Positions 28,449-37,950 of a stretch of DNA of 64,000 nt are shown here, piece by piece; within the stretch, counting starts at the first letter, position 1; the number at the start of each line of letters is the position of its first letter. A program made the translations under genes and the position numbers. Origin of the DNA: Candidatus Flexifilum affinis (lineage in GTDB: Bacteria; Chloroflexota; Anaerolineae; Aggregatilineales; Phototrophicaceae); the NCBI GenBank assembly GCA_016713325.1, contig JADJPJ010000002.1:496001-560000 (forward strand), in the 5' to 3' direction. The notes below the pieces were generated by a model. The model was not told the DNA's origin. It saw only the letters and a list, made by a program, of their open reading frames with translations, and did not search any database.

Positions 28449-29723
28449 GTGACCCCTCTCATCAAACTGGACTCAATCGAAGAGCAGTATCCGTTCGCCG
28501 ACCTGACCGCCGATCTGTGCGTGAAATGCAATATCTGTACGTCGGCCTGCCCGGTCGCACCGGTCACGCCGCTGTTTCCCGGCCCGAAGACAGTCGGTCC
28601 GCAGGCGCAGCGCTTCCGCATGAACGAGCCGCGTGGCGAGGAATCGCCGGACAAGAGCGTCGATTACTGCTCCGGCTGCGGCATCTGCACACTGGTGTGC
28701 CCGCACGGCGTCAAGATCATGGAGATGAACGCCCATGCCCGCGAGCGCCTGTACAACGGCAAGATCCCGCTGCGCAACCGCGCCCTGGGCCGGTCGGAGC
28801 TGATGGGCAAGCTCGGCCACCGCTTCGCGCCGCTGGTCAACTGGGGCGCCAATCTGCGCCCGGCGCGCATCGTGGTCGAGAAGGTGATTGGCATTCACCG
28901 CGACGCCCCGCTGCCCAACTTCAAGTTCACGTCGTTCCGCGAATGGTTCGCGCGCAATAAACCGGCGGCGAAAGCTCCGGCTCGTGGGCAGATCGCCTAT
29001 TTCCACGCCTGCGCCGGCAACTACTTCGAGACGCAAACCTCGAAGGCGGCGGTGATGGTCCTGGCGCACAACGGTTTCGACGTGCTGCTGCCGGAACAGA
29101 ACTGCTGCGGTCTGCCGATGCAGTCCAACGGCGAGTTTGATGCCGCGAAAGATCATGGACGGCGTAATCTGGATTCGCTGCGGCAGTACGCCGAACGGGG
29201 CATTCCGATCGTCGGCGCCAGCACGAGCTGCACGCTCAGTCTGAAGTCGGACTATCGCGAGATTTTGCAGCTCGAACACCCGGCGCGCGATGTGGTGGCC
29301 GAAGATACCTACGATATCTGCGAATTTCTGCTGATGCTTGCCCGGCGCGGCGAACTGCGCGAGGACTTCACGCCGTTCACGATGGAAGGCACGATGCTCT
29401 ACCACGCACCCTGCCAGCAGAAGGCGCACAACATGGGTCAGCCGGCGCTCGATCTGTTCGATCTCGTCCCTGGCCTGCGCGTGCGGATGGCCGATGCGGC
29501 CTGCTGCGGCATTGCAGGCACCTATGGCTATAAAGTGGAGAAGTACCAGATCGCCATGGATGTGGGCCGGCCGCTGTTCGATCAGACGAAAGCGCCTGAC
29601 ATCACCGGCCCGATCATCTGCGACAGCGAAACATGCCGCTGGCAGATCACCCATGCGACCGGCAAGCGATCGGTGCATCCTATTCAGGTGCTGGCCGCTG
29701 CTTACGGATTGATGCCGCTGTGA
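28449..29723 (+). CDS. glpC: Anaerobic glycerol-3-phosphate dehydrogenase subunit C
   Basis: This is a 424-residue iron-sulfur subunit that links GlpAB to menaquinone at the membrane. Two ferredoxin-type [4Fe-4S] motifs lie near the N-terminus (CVKCNICTSACP and CSGCGICTLVCP). Two CCG domains follow, with EQNCCGLPMQSNGEFD and MADAACCGIAGTYGYK. There is no membrane span, as in E. coli GlpC. The GTG start at 28449 follows AAAGGTG. Its stop overlaps the GTG of the next gene, so that gene belongs to the same operon. Confidence 0.95.
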   Translation: MTPLIKLDSIEEQYPFADLTADLCVKCNICTSACPVAPVTPLFPGPKTVGPQAQRFRMNEPRGEESPDKSVDYCSGCGICTLVCPHGVKIMEMNAHARERLYNGKIPLRNRALGRSELMGKLGHRFAPLVNWGANLRPARIVVEKVIGIHRDAPLPNFKFTSFREWFARNKPAAKAPARGQIAYFHACAGNYFETQTSKAAVMVLAHNGFDVLLPEQNCCGLPMQSNGEFDAAKDHGRRNLDSLRQYAERGIPIVGASTSCTLSLKSDYREILQLEHPARDVVAEDTYDICEFLLMLARRGELREDFTPFTMEGTMLYHAPCQQKAHNMGQPALDLFDLVPGLRVRMADAACCGIAGTYGYKVEKYQIAMDVGRPLFDQTKAPDITGPIICDSETCRWQITHATGKRSVHPIQVLAAAYGLMPL

Positions 29724-30574
29724 CGGCTGCGCCCGAGTCTGCACAGGCCAAGGCGAAGGTTCCGCTAAACCGCGGGACACTCTGGGCGCGCCGGCTGATC
29801 GCGCTGCTGGCGGGGGTGATCCTGTCGCTGCTGCTGCTGGAGGGCTTGCTGTCGCTCGACCCGGTTGGCCTGCGCTACATTCGCGACTACAAGGTGCTGA
29901 CCGACCAGATCGTTCCCGCGCCGGCCGGGTACACGTATGCGGCGGGGGAGTACCGGTTGTCGCGAAGCACCGTGACCATGCTTGACGACGGCACGCGTCT
30001 GGTGCCGGACAGCAGCGAATCGGCGGAGCAGACCCTGGTCCTGGTCGGCGACAGTGTGACGTTTGGCCTTGGCGTGAGCGATGATCAGACTTTTGCTAAT
30101 CTGATTGCACGGGCCCGACAGGATCTGCGGGTGATCAATGCCGGCATGCCGGCGTTCAACATCGTCAACATCCGGCGGTTGGTCGAGCAGCAGGCGCCCG
30201 ACGCACAAATCCTCTACCTGATCAGTGACAACGACGCCGACCCGATCTTCGAACCGAGCTTCAACCCTGACGATCGGCTGCCGGACCTGTCGTGGATCGC
30301 GCTGTACTGGCGTTTCCTGCCCGTGGTGATGCAGGCCAGCGATCCCCGCTTCAGCAATGCCGGGCGCGATGTCGAGGCCTATCTACGCGAGGCGACGGCG
30401 GTCACCAGCGATCCGCGCGTGCTGGCGGCCGGCTACGATGACGTGCTCACGCCGATCACGCCAGGTGCGATGTCTATCCCGGCCTATACGACGCGGCTGA
30501 GCTTCGCGGACAAGCATCCGGATGCCAATGGGCATCGACAAATTGCGGAAGCCCTGCTTCGACTGCTAGAATAA
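29720..30574 (+). CDS. Membrane-anchored SGNH/GDSL hydrolase
   Basis: This is a protein of about 284 residues with one N-terminal membrane span (LIALLAGVILSLLLLEGLL) and an extracytoplasmic SGNH hydrolase domain. The nucleophile block is LVLVGDSVTFGLGVSDDQTF, the Gly/Asn block is INAGMPAFNIV, and the catalytic Asp/His pair is DKHPDANGHR. Such enzymes are serine esterases or acyl-polysaccharide deacylases. The GTG start overlaps the glpC stop (GTGA), so it is co-expressed with glycerol catabolism. That hints at release of glycerol from an ester, which is an inference only. Confidence 0.85.
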   Translation: MTAAPESAQAKAKVPLNRGTLWARRLIALLAGVILSLLLLEGLLSLDPVGLRYIRDYKVLTDQIVPAPAGYTYAAGEYRLSRSTVTMLDDGTRLVPDSSESAEQTLVLVGDSVTFGLGVSDDQTFANLIARARQDLRVINAGMPAFNIVNIRRLVEQQAPDAQILYLISDNDADPIFEPSFNPDDRLPDLSWIALYWRFLPVVMQASDPRFSNAGRDVEAYLREATAVTSDPRVLAAGYDDVLTPITPGAMSIPAYTTRLSFADKHPDANGHRQIAEALLRLLE

Positions 30575-30616
30575 TCTAATCCGCATTTGATTCTTTTTTG
30601 TTGAGGACACTTTACG

Positions 30617-31786
30617 ATGACGACAAAAGCTATGGCATCGGCCGGCGTGCAGTTCGAACTCAGTGAGGAGCAGAAGCAGCTCCAGAAGCTGGCGCGCGAC
30701 TTCGCCGCCAAAGAGATCATCCCCGTCGCCGAGCATCACGATAAAACGGCTGAGTTTCCGATCGACGTGATCAACAAGGGGCGTGAAGTCGGGCTGGTCA
30801 ACCTCAACATTCCACTCGAATATGGCGGGCCGGGCGCGACTGTGCTCGAAGAGGCGATCGTCGCCGAAGAACTGGCCTATGGCTGCTCCGGCATCAGCAC
30901 GTCGATGAGCGTCAATAACCTGTCCTCGCTGCCGATCTTGCTGGGCGGCACCGATCAACAGAAAGACCTCTGGCTGGGCGAGCGGATGGTCGGGAAGGGC
31001 GAGTTGGCCGCGTACTGCGTCACCGAACCGGCGGCCGGGTCCAACGTGGTTGGCATGCAGATGCGCGCCGAGCGTTCGAACGGCAAATACGTGCTGAACG
31101 GCTCCAAGATCTTCATCAGCAACGTCAACTTCGCCAACTTCTACACCGTCTTTGCGGTGACCGACCCGGCCGCGCGGCACCGCGGCATCTCCTGCTTCAT
31201 CGTCGAGCGCGATACCCCCGGCATCACAGTCAGCCGTCATTTCGACAAGCTGGGTCAGCGCGCAGCGGACACCGCCGAAATCACCTTCGAGAATGTTGAA
31301 GTCCCCGCCGATAACCGGATTGGCGCGGAGGGCATGGGCTTTCTGCTGGCCATGAAGGTGTTCGATCACAGCCGTCCGGGCGTGGCAGCGGGTGCGGTCG
31401 GCGTGGCGCGTCGTGCCCTGGAAGAATGCGTCAAGTACGCCAAGGATCGCGAGACGTTCGGCCAGCCGATCTGGCAGCACCAGGCCATTGGCCACAAGAT
31501 TGCCGACATGGCCATCAACATCGAGGCCGCCCGTCTGCTCGTCTATCAGGCGGCGTGGATGGTCGACCACGGCGCCGAGAATTCCAAGCTGATCGCCATG
31601 GCCAAGGCATTCGCGGCCGATATGGCGATGCAGGTCACGGTGGATGCCGTTCAGGTGTTCGGCGGCTATGGCTACATGCGCGAGTACCCGGTCGAGAAGC
31701 TGATGCGCGACGTGAAGGTCTTCCAGATCTACGAGGGCACCAGCGAGATTCAGCGCAATGTCATTGTGCGCGAACTGTTCCGTTAA
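30617..31786 (+). CDS. Acyl-CoA dehydrogenase
   Basis: This is a 389-residue FAD enzyme that makes the alpha-beta double bond in acyl-CoA, feeding electrons to ETF. Signature 1 is AYCVTEPAAGSNVVGM, signature 2 is QVFGGYGYMREYPVEKLMRD, and the catalytic Glu lies in QIYEGTSEIQRN, as in short/medium-chain members. The length is typical. GAGGACAC precedes the ATG at 30617. It starts 42 bases after the SGNH gene and ends before an intrinsic terminator. Substrate chain length cannot be fixed from the sequence. Confidence 0.95.
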   Translation: MTTKAMASAGVQFELSEEQKQLQKLARDFAAKEIIPVAEHHDKTAEFPIDVINKGREVGLVNLNIPLEYGGPGATVLEEAIVAEELAYGCSGISTSMSVNNLSSLPILLGGTDQQKDLWLGERMVGKGELAAYCVTEPAAGSNVVGMQMRAERSNGKYVLNGSKIFISNVNFANFYTVFAVTDPAARHRGISCFIVERDTPGITVSRHFDKLGQRAADTAEITFENVEVPADNRIGAEGMGFLLAMKVFDHSRPGVAAGAVGVARRALEECVKYAKDRETFGQPIWQHQAIGHKIADMAINIEAARLLVYQAAWMVDHGAENSKLIAMAKAFAADMAMQVTVDAVQVFGGYGYMREYPVEKLMRDVKVFQIYEGTSEIQRNVIVRELFR

Positions 31787-31851
31787 GCGATTCGGATATG
31801 TCCGACCTCGCTGAACGGATTCCGATGCAAATTTAGGAATCGCGTTAAGAT

Positions 31852-31876
31852 GGGACGGCGCAGTGCCGTCCCTTTC
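31852..31876 (+). terminator. Intrinsic terminator after acyl-CoA dehydrogenase
   Basis: The 8-bp stem GGGACGGC/GCCGTCCC has a 5-base loop, followed by TTTCGATT. The T-tract is short. Confidence 0.7.
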
Positions 31877-31938
31877 GATTCTACGATAGAATAGGACGTG
31901 CTTCGGCCGGACTACCTGACTTTTTGAAGACGGACAAC

Positions 31939-32934
31939 ATGACGCAGACCTATGCGATTGACGCGATTATCGTGGGCGCCGGAATTGCCGGATTGATGGC
32001 GGCGCACGTATTGAAAGATGCCGGCAAGGAAGTGATCGTCCTCGACAAAGGCCGCAGCCCTGGCGGACGTCTGGCGACCCGGCGTATTGGCGCGGGCGCA
32101 GCGGACCACGGCGCGCAGTTCTTCACCGTCAGAACCCCAGAGTTTGGCGTCTTTGTAGAACGCTGGCTGGCGGATGGCCTGGTGTTCGAATGGGCGCGCG
32201 GCTGGACGGATGGCAGCCTGGTCACCACCCGTGACGGGCACCCTCGCTACGCCGCGCGCGGCGGGATGAATTCGCTGGCGAAAACGCTGGCAGAGGGCTT
32301 GCAGATTTTCACCGAGGTGCAGGCGACTGCCCTGCGACAGAATGCGGATCGCTGGTTGATCGATACCGAGGGCAAAGGCCAGTTCGGCGCATCGGCGGTC
32401 CTGCTGACCCCGCCTGTGCCGCAGTCGCTGACTCTGCTCGATGCGGGCGGCGTCAAGCTGACCGATCGCGATCGGCAGGCCCTGGAGAGCATCCAATATG
32501 AACTCTGCCTGACGGCCATGTTGTTGACGGACCGACCGCTGCACATTCCCGCGCCCGGCGCCATCCAGCGCGAAAACGCCAACATTCACTGGGTCGCCGA
32601 TAACCGCGCGAAGGGAATCTCGCCGCAGGCGACGATTCTGACCATGCAGGCGACTGGCGTTTACAGCCGCCAGCTTTGGGAGCAGACCGACGAGTCGATC
32701 CTCAACGCCTTCCGCGTCGACGTCATGCCGCTGCTGGGCGGGGCGAAGGTGGTCGAGGCACAACTCAAACGCTGGCGCTACTCGCGGCCGATCAGCGTTT
32801 ATCCCGAGCGCACTCTGATCGCCGAAAATCTGCCGCGCCTGGCATTCGCCGGCGATGCGTTTGGCGGGCCGCGCGTCGAAGGCGCCGTCCTGTCCGGACT
32901 TGCGGCCGGTCAGACACTGGCGGAGGCCCTGTAG
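31939..32934 (+). CDS. Renalase-like NAD(P)/FAD-dependent oxidoreductase
   Basis: This is a 331-residue flavoprotein. The opening IIVGAGIAGLMAAHVLKDAG, then LDKGRSPGGRLATRR and GAADHGAQFFTVRTPEF, are characteristic of the bacterial renalase-like group. The C-terminal RLAFAGDAFGGPRVEGAVLSG binds the flavin. Bacterial renalases oxidise misformed dihydro-NAD(P)H isomers (family knowledge); this activity is not proven here. The ATG at 31939 follows GACGGA; a TTG at 31924 is in frame. Monocistronic by context. Confidence 0.85.
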   Translation: MTQTYAIDAIIVGAGIAGLMAAHVLKDAGKEVIVLDKGRSPGGRLATRRIGAGAADHGAQFFTVRTPEFGVFVERWLADGLVFEWARGWTDGSLVTTRDGHPRYAARGGMNSLAKTLAEGLQIFTEVQATALRQNADRWLIDTEGKGQFGASAVLLTPPVPQSLTLLDAGGVKLTDRDRQALESIQYELCLTAMLLTDRPLHIPAPGAIQRENANIHWVADNRAKGISPQATILTMQATGVYSRQLWEQTDESILNAFRVDVMPLLGGAKVVEAQLKRWRYSRPISVYPERTLIAENLPRLAFAGDAFGGPRVEGAVLSGLAAGQTLAEAL

Positions 32935-33054
32935 AAAATCTCAACACTAATCAGTACTACAGGACTATGGGGTGTAGCATAAAGCGTAGAGTAATGTGAA
33001 GCTACCCGAACTATTGCAGCCATCATGACAGCCCACAAAAAGGTAGGATGAACA

Positions 33055-34110
33055 ATGGTCCCAGGCGAACCCCAAAACAAAGCGACGACCCGACATCTTG
33101 GGCTGACGCCCGACATTGAGCCGGTCTTTGCGACGTCGCCCGGTCAGACAGGACCCCTGGATCTCTCCCTGCCATGGGTGGTCGAGTTTCGCATCGTCGG
33201 CACGGCGACAACCCTCCAGGTTCAGGTCCGTGATGCGATGATTCTGGGGCGCGGCGATGTCAACAGTGGGTACTTTCCCGAGGTCGATCTGACGCCTTTC
33301 GATGCCTTCAGCAAAGGGGTGTCGCGCCGCCATGCGGTGATCACGATCAAGAACAATCGCCTTAGTCTGCGCGATTTGAACAGCACAAACGGCACGCGCA
33401 TAAACGGCGTTCCCTGCGAACCTGGCGCCGAGAAACGCCTGCGCCATGGCGACGAGCTTCAATTTGGCCACCTGCGCATGCAGATGTCGCTGGCGGTCGT
33501 GCCTTCGCAGGCCCAGATGCAGACGTCCGAAATTCCCGCCGCGGCGCCCCAGACGCAGTCCGCGGCCGTTGGCGCGGGACGGCGGGTCCTGATCGTGGAG
33601 CACGATGTGGACGTCGGCAGTGTTTTTAAGGAAGCCATGGAAAATGCCGGCTTCCTGGCCACGCTGGTCAACGACGTGACCAAGGGACTGGGTTACGTCT
33701 TCCAGAGCATGCCCGACGCCATCGTCCTGGATATGATGCTGCCCGACATGAACGGGCTCGATCTGGTGCGCTACGTTCGTCGCCAGAAGACGGACCGCCG
33801 GATTCCAGTGGTGGTCATAGGCGGTGGCGCTACCGGCGGATTTCAGGTGAACCAGGCGCGCGAAGCGGGCGCGGATATTGTGCTCAACAAACCCGTCGCG
33901 GTCGCCGCTCTCATTCAAGCGTTGAGCACCGGCGCGGCTCCGGCTGCGACGGCTAACGCCGCAACAGCGGCCCCAGCGACAGCAACTGCCGCGCTCCCGA
34001 GCGTCGCCGCGCCGGCGACCGTGGGCGCAGTGACCACCGCCACACCTGCCGTCGATATGCCTGTTGGTGTTCCGCGCGATCAGTCCCCAACCGGGCGTGC
34101 CGGCACGTAG
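33055..34110 (+). CDS. FHA-receiver fusion signalling protein
   Basis: This is a 351-residue protein. An FHA domain (about residues 40-145) has LGRGDVNSGYFPEVDL, SRRHAVI and LNSTNGTRINGV; it recognises phosphothreonine. A REC domain follows (about 180-290) with LIVEHDVDVG, phospho-acceptor VLDMMLPDMNG and the Lys of VLNKPVAV. An Ala/Thr/Pro-rich tail of about 60 residues of low complexity ends the protein. The first acidic position of the receiver is Glu-His-Asp rather than Asp-Asp. It probably bridges Ser/Thr kinases, such as the one at 8935, and two-component signalling; that link is inferred. Its 3' end overlaps the convergent LysM gene by 31 bases. Confidence 0.9.
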   Translation: MVPGEPQNKATTRHLGLTPDIEPVFATSPGQTGPLDLSLPWVVEFRIVGTATTLQVQVRDAMILGRGDVNSGYFPEVDLTPFDAFSKGVSRRHAVITIKNNRLSLRDLNSTNGTRINGVPCEPGAEKRLRHGDELQFGHLRMQMSLAVVPSQAQMQTSEIPAAAPQTQSAAVGAGRRVLIVEHDVDVGSVFKEAMENAGFLATLVNDVTKGLGYVFQSMPDAIVLDMMLPDMNGLDLVRYVRRQKTDRRIPVVVIGGGATGGFQVNQAREAGADIVLNKPVAVAALIQALSTGAAPAATANAATAAPATATAALPSVAAPATVGAVTTATPAVDMPVGVPRDQSPTGRAGT

Positions 34111-34433
34111 AGCGTCAGGCCGCTGGCCAACGCTCTCGGATTTTGCAGGCAGTTGGCTGTCGCCAGTTCATGGACTGTGCTGGCCGTGCGGCCGGCGATG
34201 GATTGGAGCGTATCCCCTGGCTTCGTGATGTAGACGAACCAACCCCGCGGCGAGGGGCAAAATGCGTCGTCATCGATTCGTGCGACCATTGATGGCGCAG
34301 ACTCTGCGGCTGCCGGGGCGGGTGAAGGCTCGGCCGAAGGAGTCGCTTCTGAGGCACAGGCGGCCAGTGTGCTGCCTGCCAGGATGAGCACGGCAGCTCG
34401 AAGGATTCTCCCCGTACGAATTGGCTTTAGCAA
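34080..34433 (-). CDS. LysM-domain lipoprotein
   Basis: This is a 117-residue exported lipoprotein. The signal sequence ILRAAVLILAGSTLAAC carries a lipobox with the modified Cys at residue 25. A Pro/Ala/Glu linker follows, then a single LysM domain (WFVYITKPGDTLQSIAGR ... GLTLYVPA) for peptidoglycan binding. The start is TTG at 34433 with GGGAGGG six bases upstream. It ends inside the convergent FHA-REC gene (31-base overlap), so the two may interfere transcriptionally. Confidence 0.85.
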   Translation of the reverse strand: MLKPIRTGRILRAAVLILAGSTLAACASEATPSAEPSPAPAAAESAPSMVARIDDDAFCPSPRGWFVYITKPGDTLQSIAGRTASTVHELATANCLQNPRALASGLTLYVPARPVGD

Positions 34434-34501
34434 AGTCTACCCTCCCTTCAATTCATCGCTTCTGATATTATAGTCAGTGTAATCTCTAGCGTCAGTCACC
34501 C

Positions 34502-34530
34502 TTGACTTGCTCAGGGAGGACTGCTACCAT
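34502..34530 (+). promoter_or_regulatory. Promoter of the str/ribosomal super-operon
   Basis: TTGACT (34502-34507), an exact 17-base spacer and TACCAT (34525-34530) lie about 190 bases before rpsL. It is divergent from the LysM gene. Confidence 0.6.
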
Positions 34531-34647
34531 GCCTAACAGCATGTACGGTACACATCCTTTGCGAAGGCAATGGCGTACCGAACTGAGCGAGAGGTGGCGA
34601 AAGCGTTCCGCACGGCGGTCTAGCTCGCCACGGGGTAGGGTGCATAG

Positions 34648-34699
34648 AGGCGTTCCGGGTAAAATCCGATCGCCTTTTTGCGTGCCTAGCGCAAGCTAG
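34648..34699 (+). promoter_or_regulatory. Attenuator-like structure in rpsL leader
   Basis: AGGCG (34648-34652) can pair with CGCCT (34671-34675) followed by T5, a terminator-like hairpin inside the leader. The T-tract end (TTGCG, 34678-34682) can instead pair with CGCAA (34690-34694), and CTAGC-GCAA-GCTAG (34686-34699) is a perfect tetraloop hairpin. Alternative folding suggests premature-termination control; this is inferred only. Confidence 0.4.
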
Positions 34700-34723
34700 C
34701 CAGTGATTTTTGTGGAGTGTTTT

Positions 34724-35173
34724 ATGCCGACAATCAACCAACTGGTGCGCAAGGGTCGAAAAGCGAAGAAGTCTAAGAGTAAGGCTCCTGCGCTTCAGTA
34801 CACCTTGAACGTATACCAGCAGCGGCGTACCCGTCGCCGCAAGGGCGCACCACAGAAGCGTGGGGTGTGCACGGTCGTTAAAACAATGACCCCCAAGAAG
34901 CCGAATTCGGCGCTGCGTAAAGTAGCGCGTGTACGGCTCTCGAATGGGATCGAAGTCACCGCTTACATTCCGGGCGAAGGCCACAGCTTGCAGGAGCACA
35001 GCGTCGTGCTGGTGCGCGGCGGACGTGTGCGCGATCTTCCAGGTGTTCGTTATCACATCGTGCGTGGCACGCTTGATACGGATGGCGTGAAGAATCGCCA
35101 GCAGGCCCGCAGCAAGTACGGTTCGAAGCGGCCGAAGCCGGGTCAGCCCGCTGCCGGCGCCAAGAAGAAGTAA
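34724..35173 (+). CDS. rpsL: 30S ribosomal protein S12
   Basis: This is a 149-residue S12, part of the decoding centre. The conserved [20 protein letters not shown] and [20 protein letters not shown] are intact, with both loop Lys positions linked to streptomycin sensitivity. Between KAPAL and GAPQKRGVC there is a basic insertion of about 15 residues ([16 protein letters not shown]), which Chloroflexota S12 proteins also carry. The tail ends GAKKK. The ATG at 34724 follows GGAG; an upstream in-frame ATG (34703) is rejected. It is first gene of the str cluster, 12 bases before rpsG. Confidence 0.98.
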   Translation: MPTINQLVRKGRKAKKSKSKAPALQYTLNVYQQRRTRRRKGAPQKRGVCTVVKTMTPKKPNSALRKVARVRLSNGIEVTAYIPGEGHSLQEHSVVLVRGGRVRDLPGVRYHIVRGTLDTDGVKNRQQARSKYGSKRPKPGQPAAGAKKK

Positions 35174-35185
35174 GGGGTCTAAACG

Positions 35186-35653
35186 ATGCCACGTCGCAAA
35201 AGCCCACCAAAGCGGATCACGCCGGTGGATAACAAGTTCAACAGCCTGCACATCGCGATGATCATCAATCGCATGATGTACGGCGGCAAGAAGAGCACGG
35301 CGCAGGGCATTATGTACCGCGCCATGGACATCATCGAAGAACGTGCGAAGCGGAACCCGGTCGAGGTGCTCGAACAGGCGCTCCGCAACGTAACGCCCGC
35401 AATTGAAGTGAAGCCGATGCGCGTCGGCGGCGCCACCTATCAGGTGCCGGTCGAAGTCGCCACCGAACGTGGGACGACGCTGGCGATGCGCTGGATTCTG
35501 GACAATGCTCGGTCGCGTGGCGGCCGCAGCATGGCAGACAAGCTGGCGAACGAGCTGCTTGACGCTTTCAATGGGCAGGGCGCGTCGGTCAAGAAGAAGG
35601 ACGACACGCACCGTATGGCAGAAGCGAACCGCGCTTTCGCGCATTTCCGTTAA
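35186..35653 (+). CDS. rpsG: 30S ribosomal protein S7
   Basis: This is a 155-residue S7 that nucleates assembly of the 30S head. It starts MPRRKSPPKRITPVDNKFNS. The conserved core includes NRMMYGGKKSTAQGIMYRAM, VEVKP-type AIEVKPMRVGGATYQVPVEV and SRGGRSMADKLANELLDAF, and it ends FAHFR. S7 is the classic autoregulator of str operons. Length is normal and spacing to rpsL and fusA fits an operon. Confidence 0.98.
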   Translation: MPRRKSPPKRITPVDNKFNSLHIAMIINRMMYGGKKSTAQGIMYRAMDIIEERAKRNPVEVLEQALRNVTPAIEVKPMRVGGATYQVPVEVATERGTTLAMRWILDNARSRGGRSMADKLANELLDAFNGQGASVKKKDDTHRMAEANRAFAHFR

Positions 35654-35747
35654 GGAAAGAGACCGACGCGGGACGCTCCCGATGCACACGCTGTACCGTG
35701 GCTGAAAGCCGCGCACAGCGAAAGCGAAGCCAGGCGACAAGAGAACA

Positions 35748-37853
35748 ATGGCGAAGAAAACAGAACTAGCATACGACATCACTAAAGTCCGCAACATCGG
35801 CATTATCGCGCACATTGATGCGGGCAAGACCACCACGACGGAACGCGTCCTGTACTACACCGGTATGGTGCACAAGATAGGCGAGGTCCATGACGGTGCG
35901 GCTACGACCGACTACATGGAGCAGGAACGCGAGCGCGGTATCACCATCACCGCTGCTGCCGTCACGGCGTCCTGGAAGGGACACCAGATCAACATCATCG
36001 ACACGCCAGGGCATGTCGATTTCACCGCAGAAGTGCAGCGCAGCCTGCGCGTGCTGGATGGCGGCGTAGTCGTATTCGACGGTGTTGCCGGTGTTGAACC
36101 GCAATCTGAGACGGTTTGGCGTCAGGCCAACCAGTACGACGTGCCTCGCATCTGCTTCATCAACAAGATGGACCGGACGGGCGCGAACTTCAACCGCTGC
36201 GTCGAGATGATCGTCGACCGGTTGAGCGGCAATCCGGTCCCGCTTCAGTTCCCGAACGGAGAGGGCGCGGAGTTTGCTGGCATCGTCGATCTGCTGGCGA
36301 TGGAACTGGTGACCTACGGCAACGATCTAGGCACGGCTATTGAAAACCACCCCATCCCGGAAAGCCTGAGGGAAGAGGCGGAGACGCGCCGCGCCGAGAT
36401 GATCGAGAAGATCGTCGAGAACGACGATTATCTCACCGAGAAGTATCTGATGGGTGAGGAAATCACTACTGAGGAACTTCTGCCGGCGCTGCGCGATGCC
36501 ACTATCAAGGGCAAGATCCACCCGGTGCTGTGCGGGTCCGCCCTGAAAAACAAGGGCGTCCAGTTGATGCTGGACAAAGTCGTCGAACTGCTGCCTTCGC
36601 CGCTGGATATTCCTCCGGTGCATGGCATCGACCCGAAGACCGAAGCGGAACTGATCCGCACTGCCAGCGATGATGAGCCGGCGGCAGCCCTGGTATTCAA
36701 GATTCTCACCGATCCGTATGTTGGTCGTCTGGCGTTCTTCCGTGTCTATTCGGGCGTTGTCCGCATCGGCACGAATATGTCGAACACTACCAAGGGCACG
36801 CGCGAACGTATCGGACGTATCGTCCGCATGTTCGCCGCGAACCGCGAAGATATTGAAGAAGTGCGTGCTGGCGACATCGCCGCGGTGCTGGCGCTCAAAG
36901 AGAGCTTCACCGGCGACACGCTCAGCGACATGGATCATCCGATCGTGCTGGAGAGGATCTCCTTCCCCGAGCCGGTCATCGAGGTCGCCATCGAACCCAA
37001 CACCAAGAGCGACCAGGACAAAATGGGCATGGCGCTTCGCCGTCTGGCTGAAGAAGATCCTACTTTCCGTATCGAGGTGGATGAGAAGCTCGGCCAGACG
37101 AAGATCAAGGGCATGGGTGAACTGCACCTGGAAATCCTTGTCGACCGTATGATGCGTGAGTTCGGCGTGCAGGCGACGGTTGGCCGCCCGCGCGTGGCGT
37201 ATCGCGAAACGATCACCAGATCGGTGCGCATCGATACGACCTTCAAGCGTCAGACGGGGGGTTCGGGCCAGTATGCCCGCGTCATCGTCGAGTATGAACC
37301 TCTCACCGATGAGGAACTTCCGCTGGCGAAGGAAGGGCTGCTGTTCGTGGATGCAGTCAAGGGCGGGTCTGTCCCGCGCGAGTTCATCCGCCCAACTGAA
37401 AACGGTATTCGCGAAGCGATGTCCGGCGGCGTGCTGGCTGGTTATCCGGTCGTGGGCGTCAAAGCATCGCTGGTAGATGGTTCCTACCACGAAGTGGACT
37501 CCAGCGAAATCGCCTTCAAGGTCGCCGGTTCGATGTCCCTGAAGGACGGCGTCCAGAGGGGTAAGCCGGTCTTGCTGGAGCCGACCATGAAGGTCGAGGT
37601 CAATGTGCCGGACGAATACACCGGTACAGTGGTCGGCGATCTGTCGTCGCGACGCGGCATTATTGCCGGTATGGAACCGCGCGGCGCCGGCGCAACAGCC
37701 GTGCGCGCGAACGTTCCGCTGGGCGAAATGTTTGGCTATGCGACTCAGATCCGCAACATGACACAGGGGCGCGGCAGCTTCACGATGGAATTCGAGAAGT
37801 ACAGCATCGCGCCGCAGTCCATCGCCGACGAGGTGATCAAAGGCGCAAGCTAG
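35748..37853 (+). CDS. fusA: Elongation factor G
   Basis: This is a 701-residue translocase GTPase. G1 is [19 protein letters not shown], switch I ends [13 protein letters not shown]3 is [10 protein letters not shown]4 is NKMDRTGAN and G5 is CGSALKNKG. Domains II-V are complete through [18 protein letters not shown]. It follows rpsG by 94 bases and precedes tuf by 97; the start of that gap carries a small 7-bp hairpin (GAGGTCA arms, 37853-37870). No unusual residues were noticed. Confidence 0.98.
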   Translation: MAKKTELAYDITKVRNIGIIAHIDAGKTTTTERVLYYTGMVHKIGEVHDGAATTDYMEQERERGITITAAAVTASWKGHQINIIDTPGHVDFTAEVQRSLRVLDGGVVVFDGVAGVEPQSETVWRQANQYDVPRICFINKMDRTGANFNRCVEMIVDRLSGNPVPLQFPNGEGAEFAGIVDLLAMELVTYGNDLGTAIENHPIPESLREEAETRRAEMIEKIVENDDYLTEKYLMGEEITTEELLPALRDATIKGKIHPVLCGSALKNKGVQLMLDKVVELLPSPLDIPPVHGIDPKTEAELIRTASDDEPAAALVFKILTDPYVGRLAFFRVYSGVVRIGTNMSNTTKGTRERIGRIVRMFAANREDIEEVRAGDIAAVLALKESFTGDTLSDMDHPIVLERISFPEPVIEVAIEPNTKSDQDKMGMALRRLAEEDPTFRIEVDEKLGQTKIKGMGELHLEILVDRMMREFGVQATVGRPRVAYRETITRSVRIDTTFKRQTGGSGQYARVIVEYEPLTDEELPLAKEGLLFVDAVKGGSVPREFIRPTENGIREAMSGGVLAGYPVVGVKASLVDGSYHEVDSSEIAFKVAGSMSLKDGVQRGKPVLLEPTMKVEVNVPDEYTGTVVGDLSSRRGIIAGMEPRGAGATAVRANVPLGEMFGYATQIRNMTQGRGSFTMEFEKYSIAPQSIADEVIKGAS

Positions 37854-37950
37854 AGGTCATTTTTGACCTCGCTCCATGAGGCGACGCGAAGTGCGCTGCC
37901 AACGTGTTTGACGAGAGTTGAAGTACTAAAGGGCACGAGGAACAAAAAAG

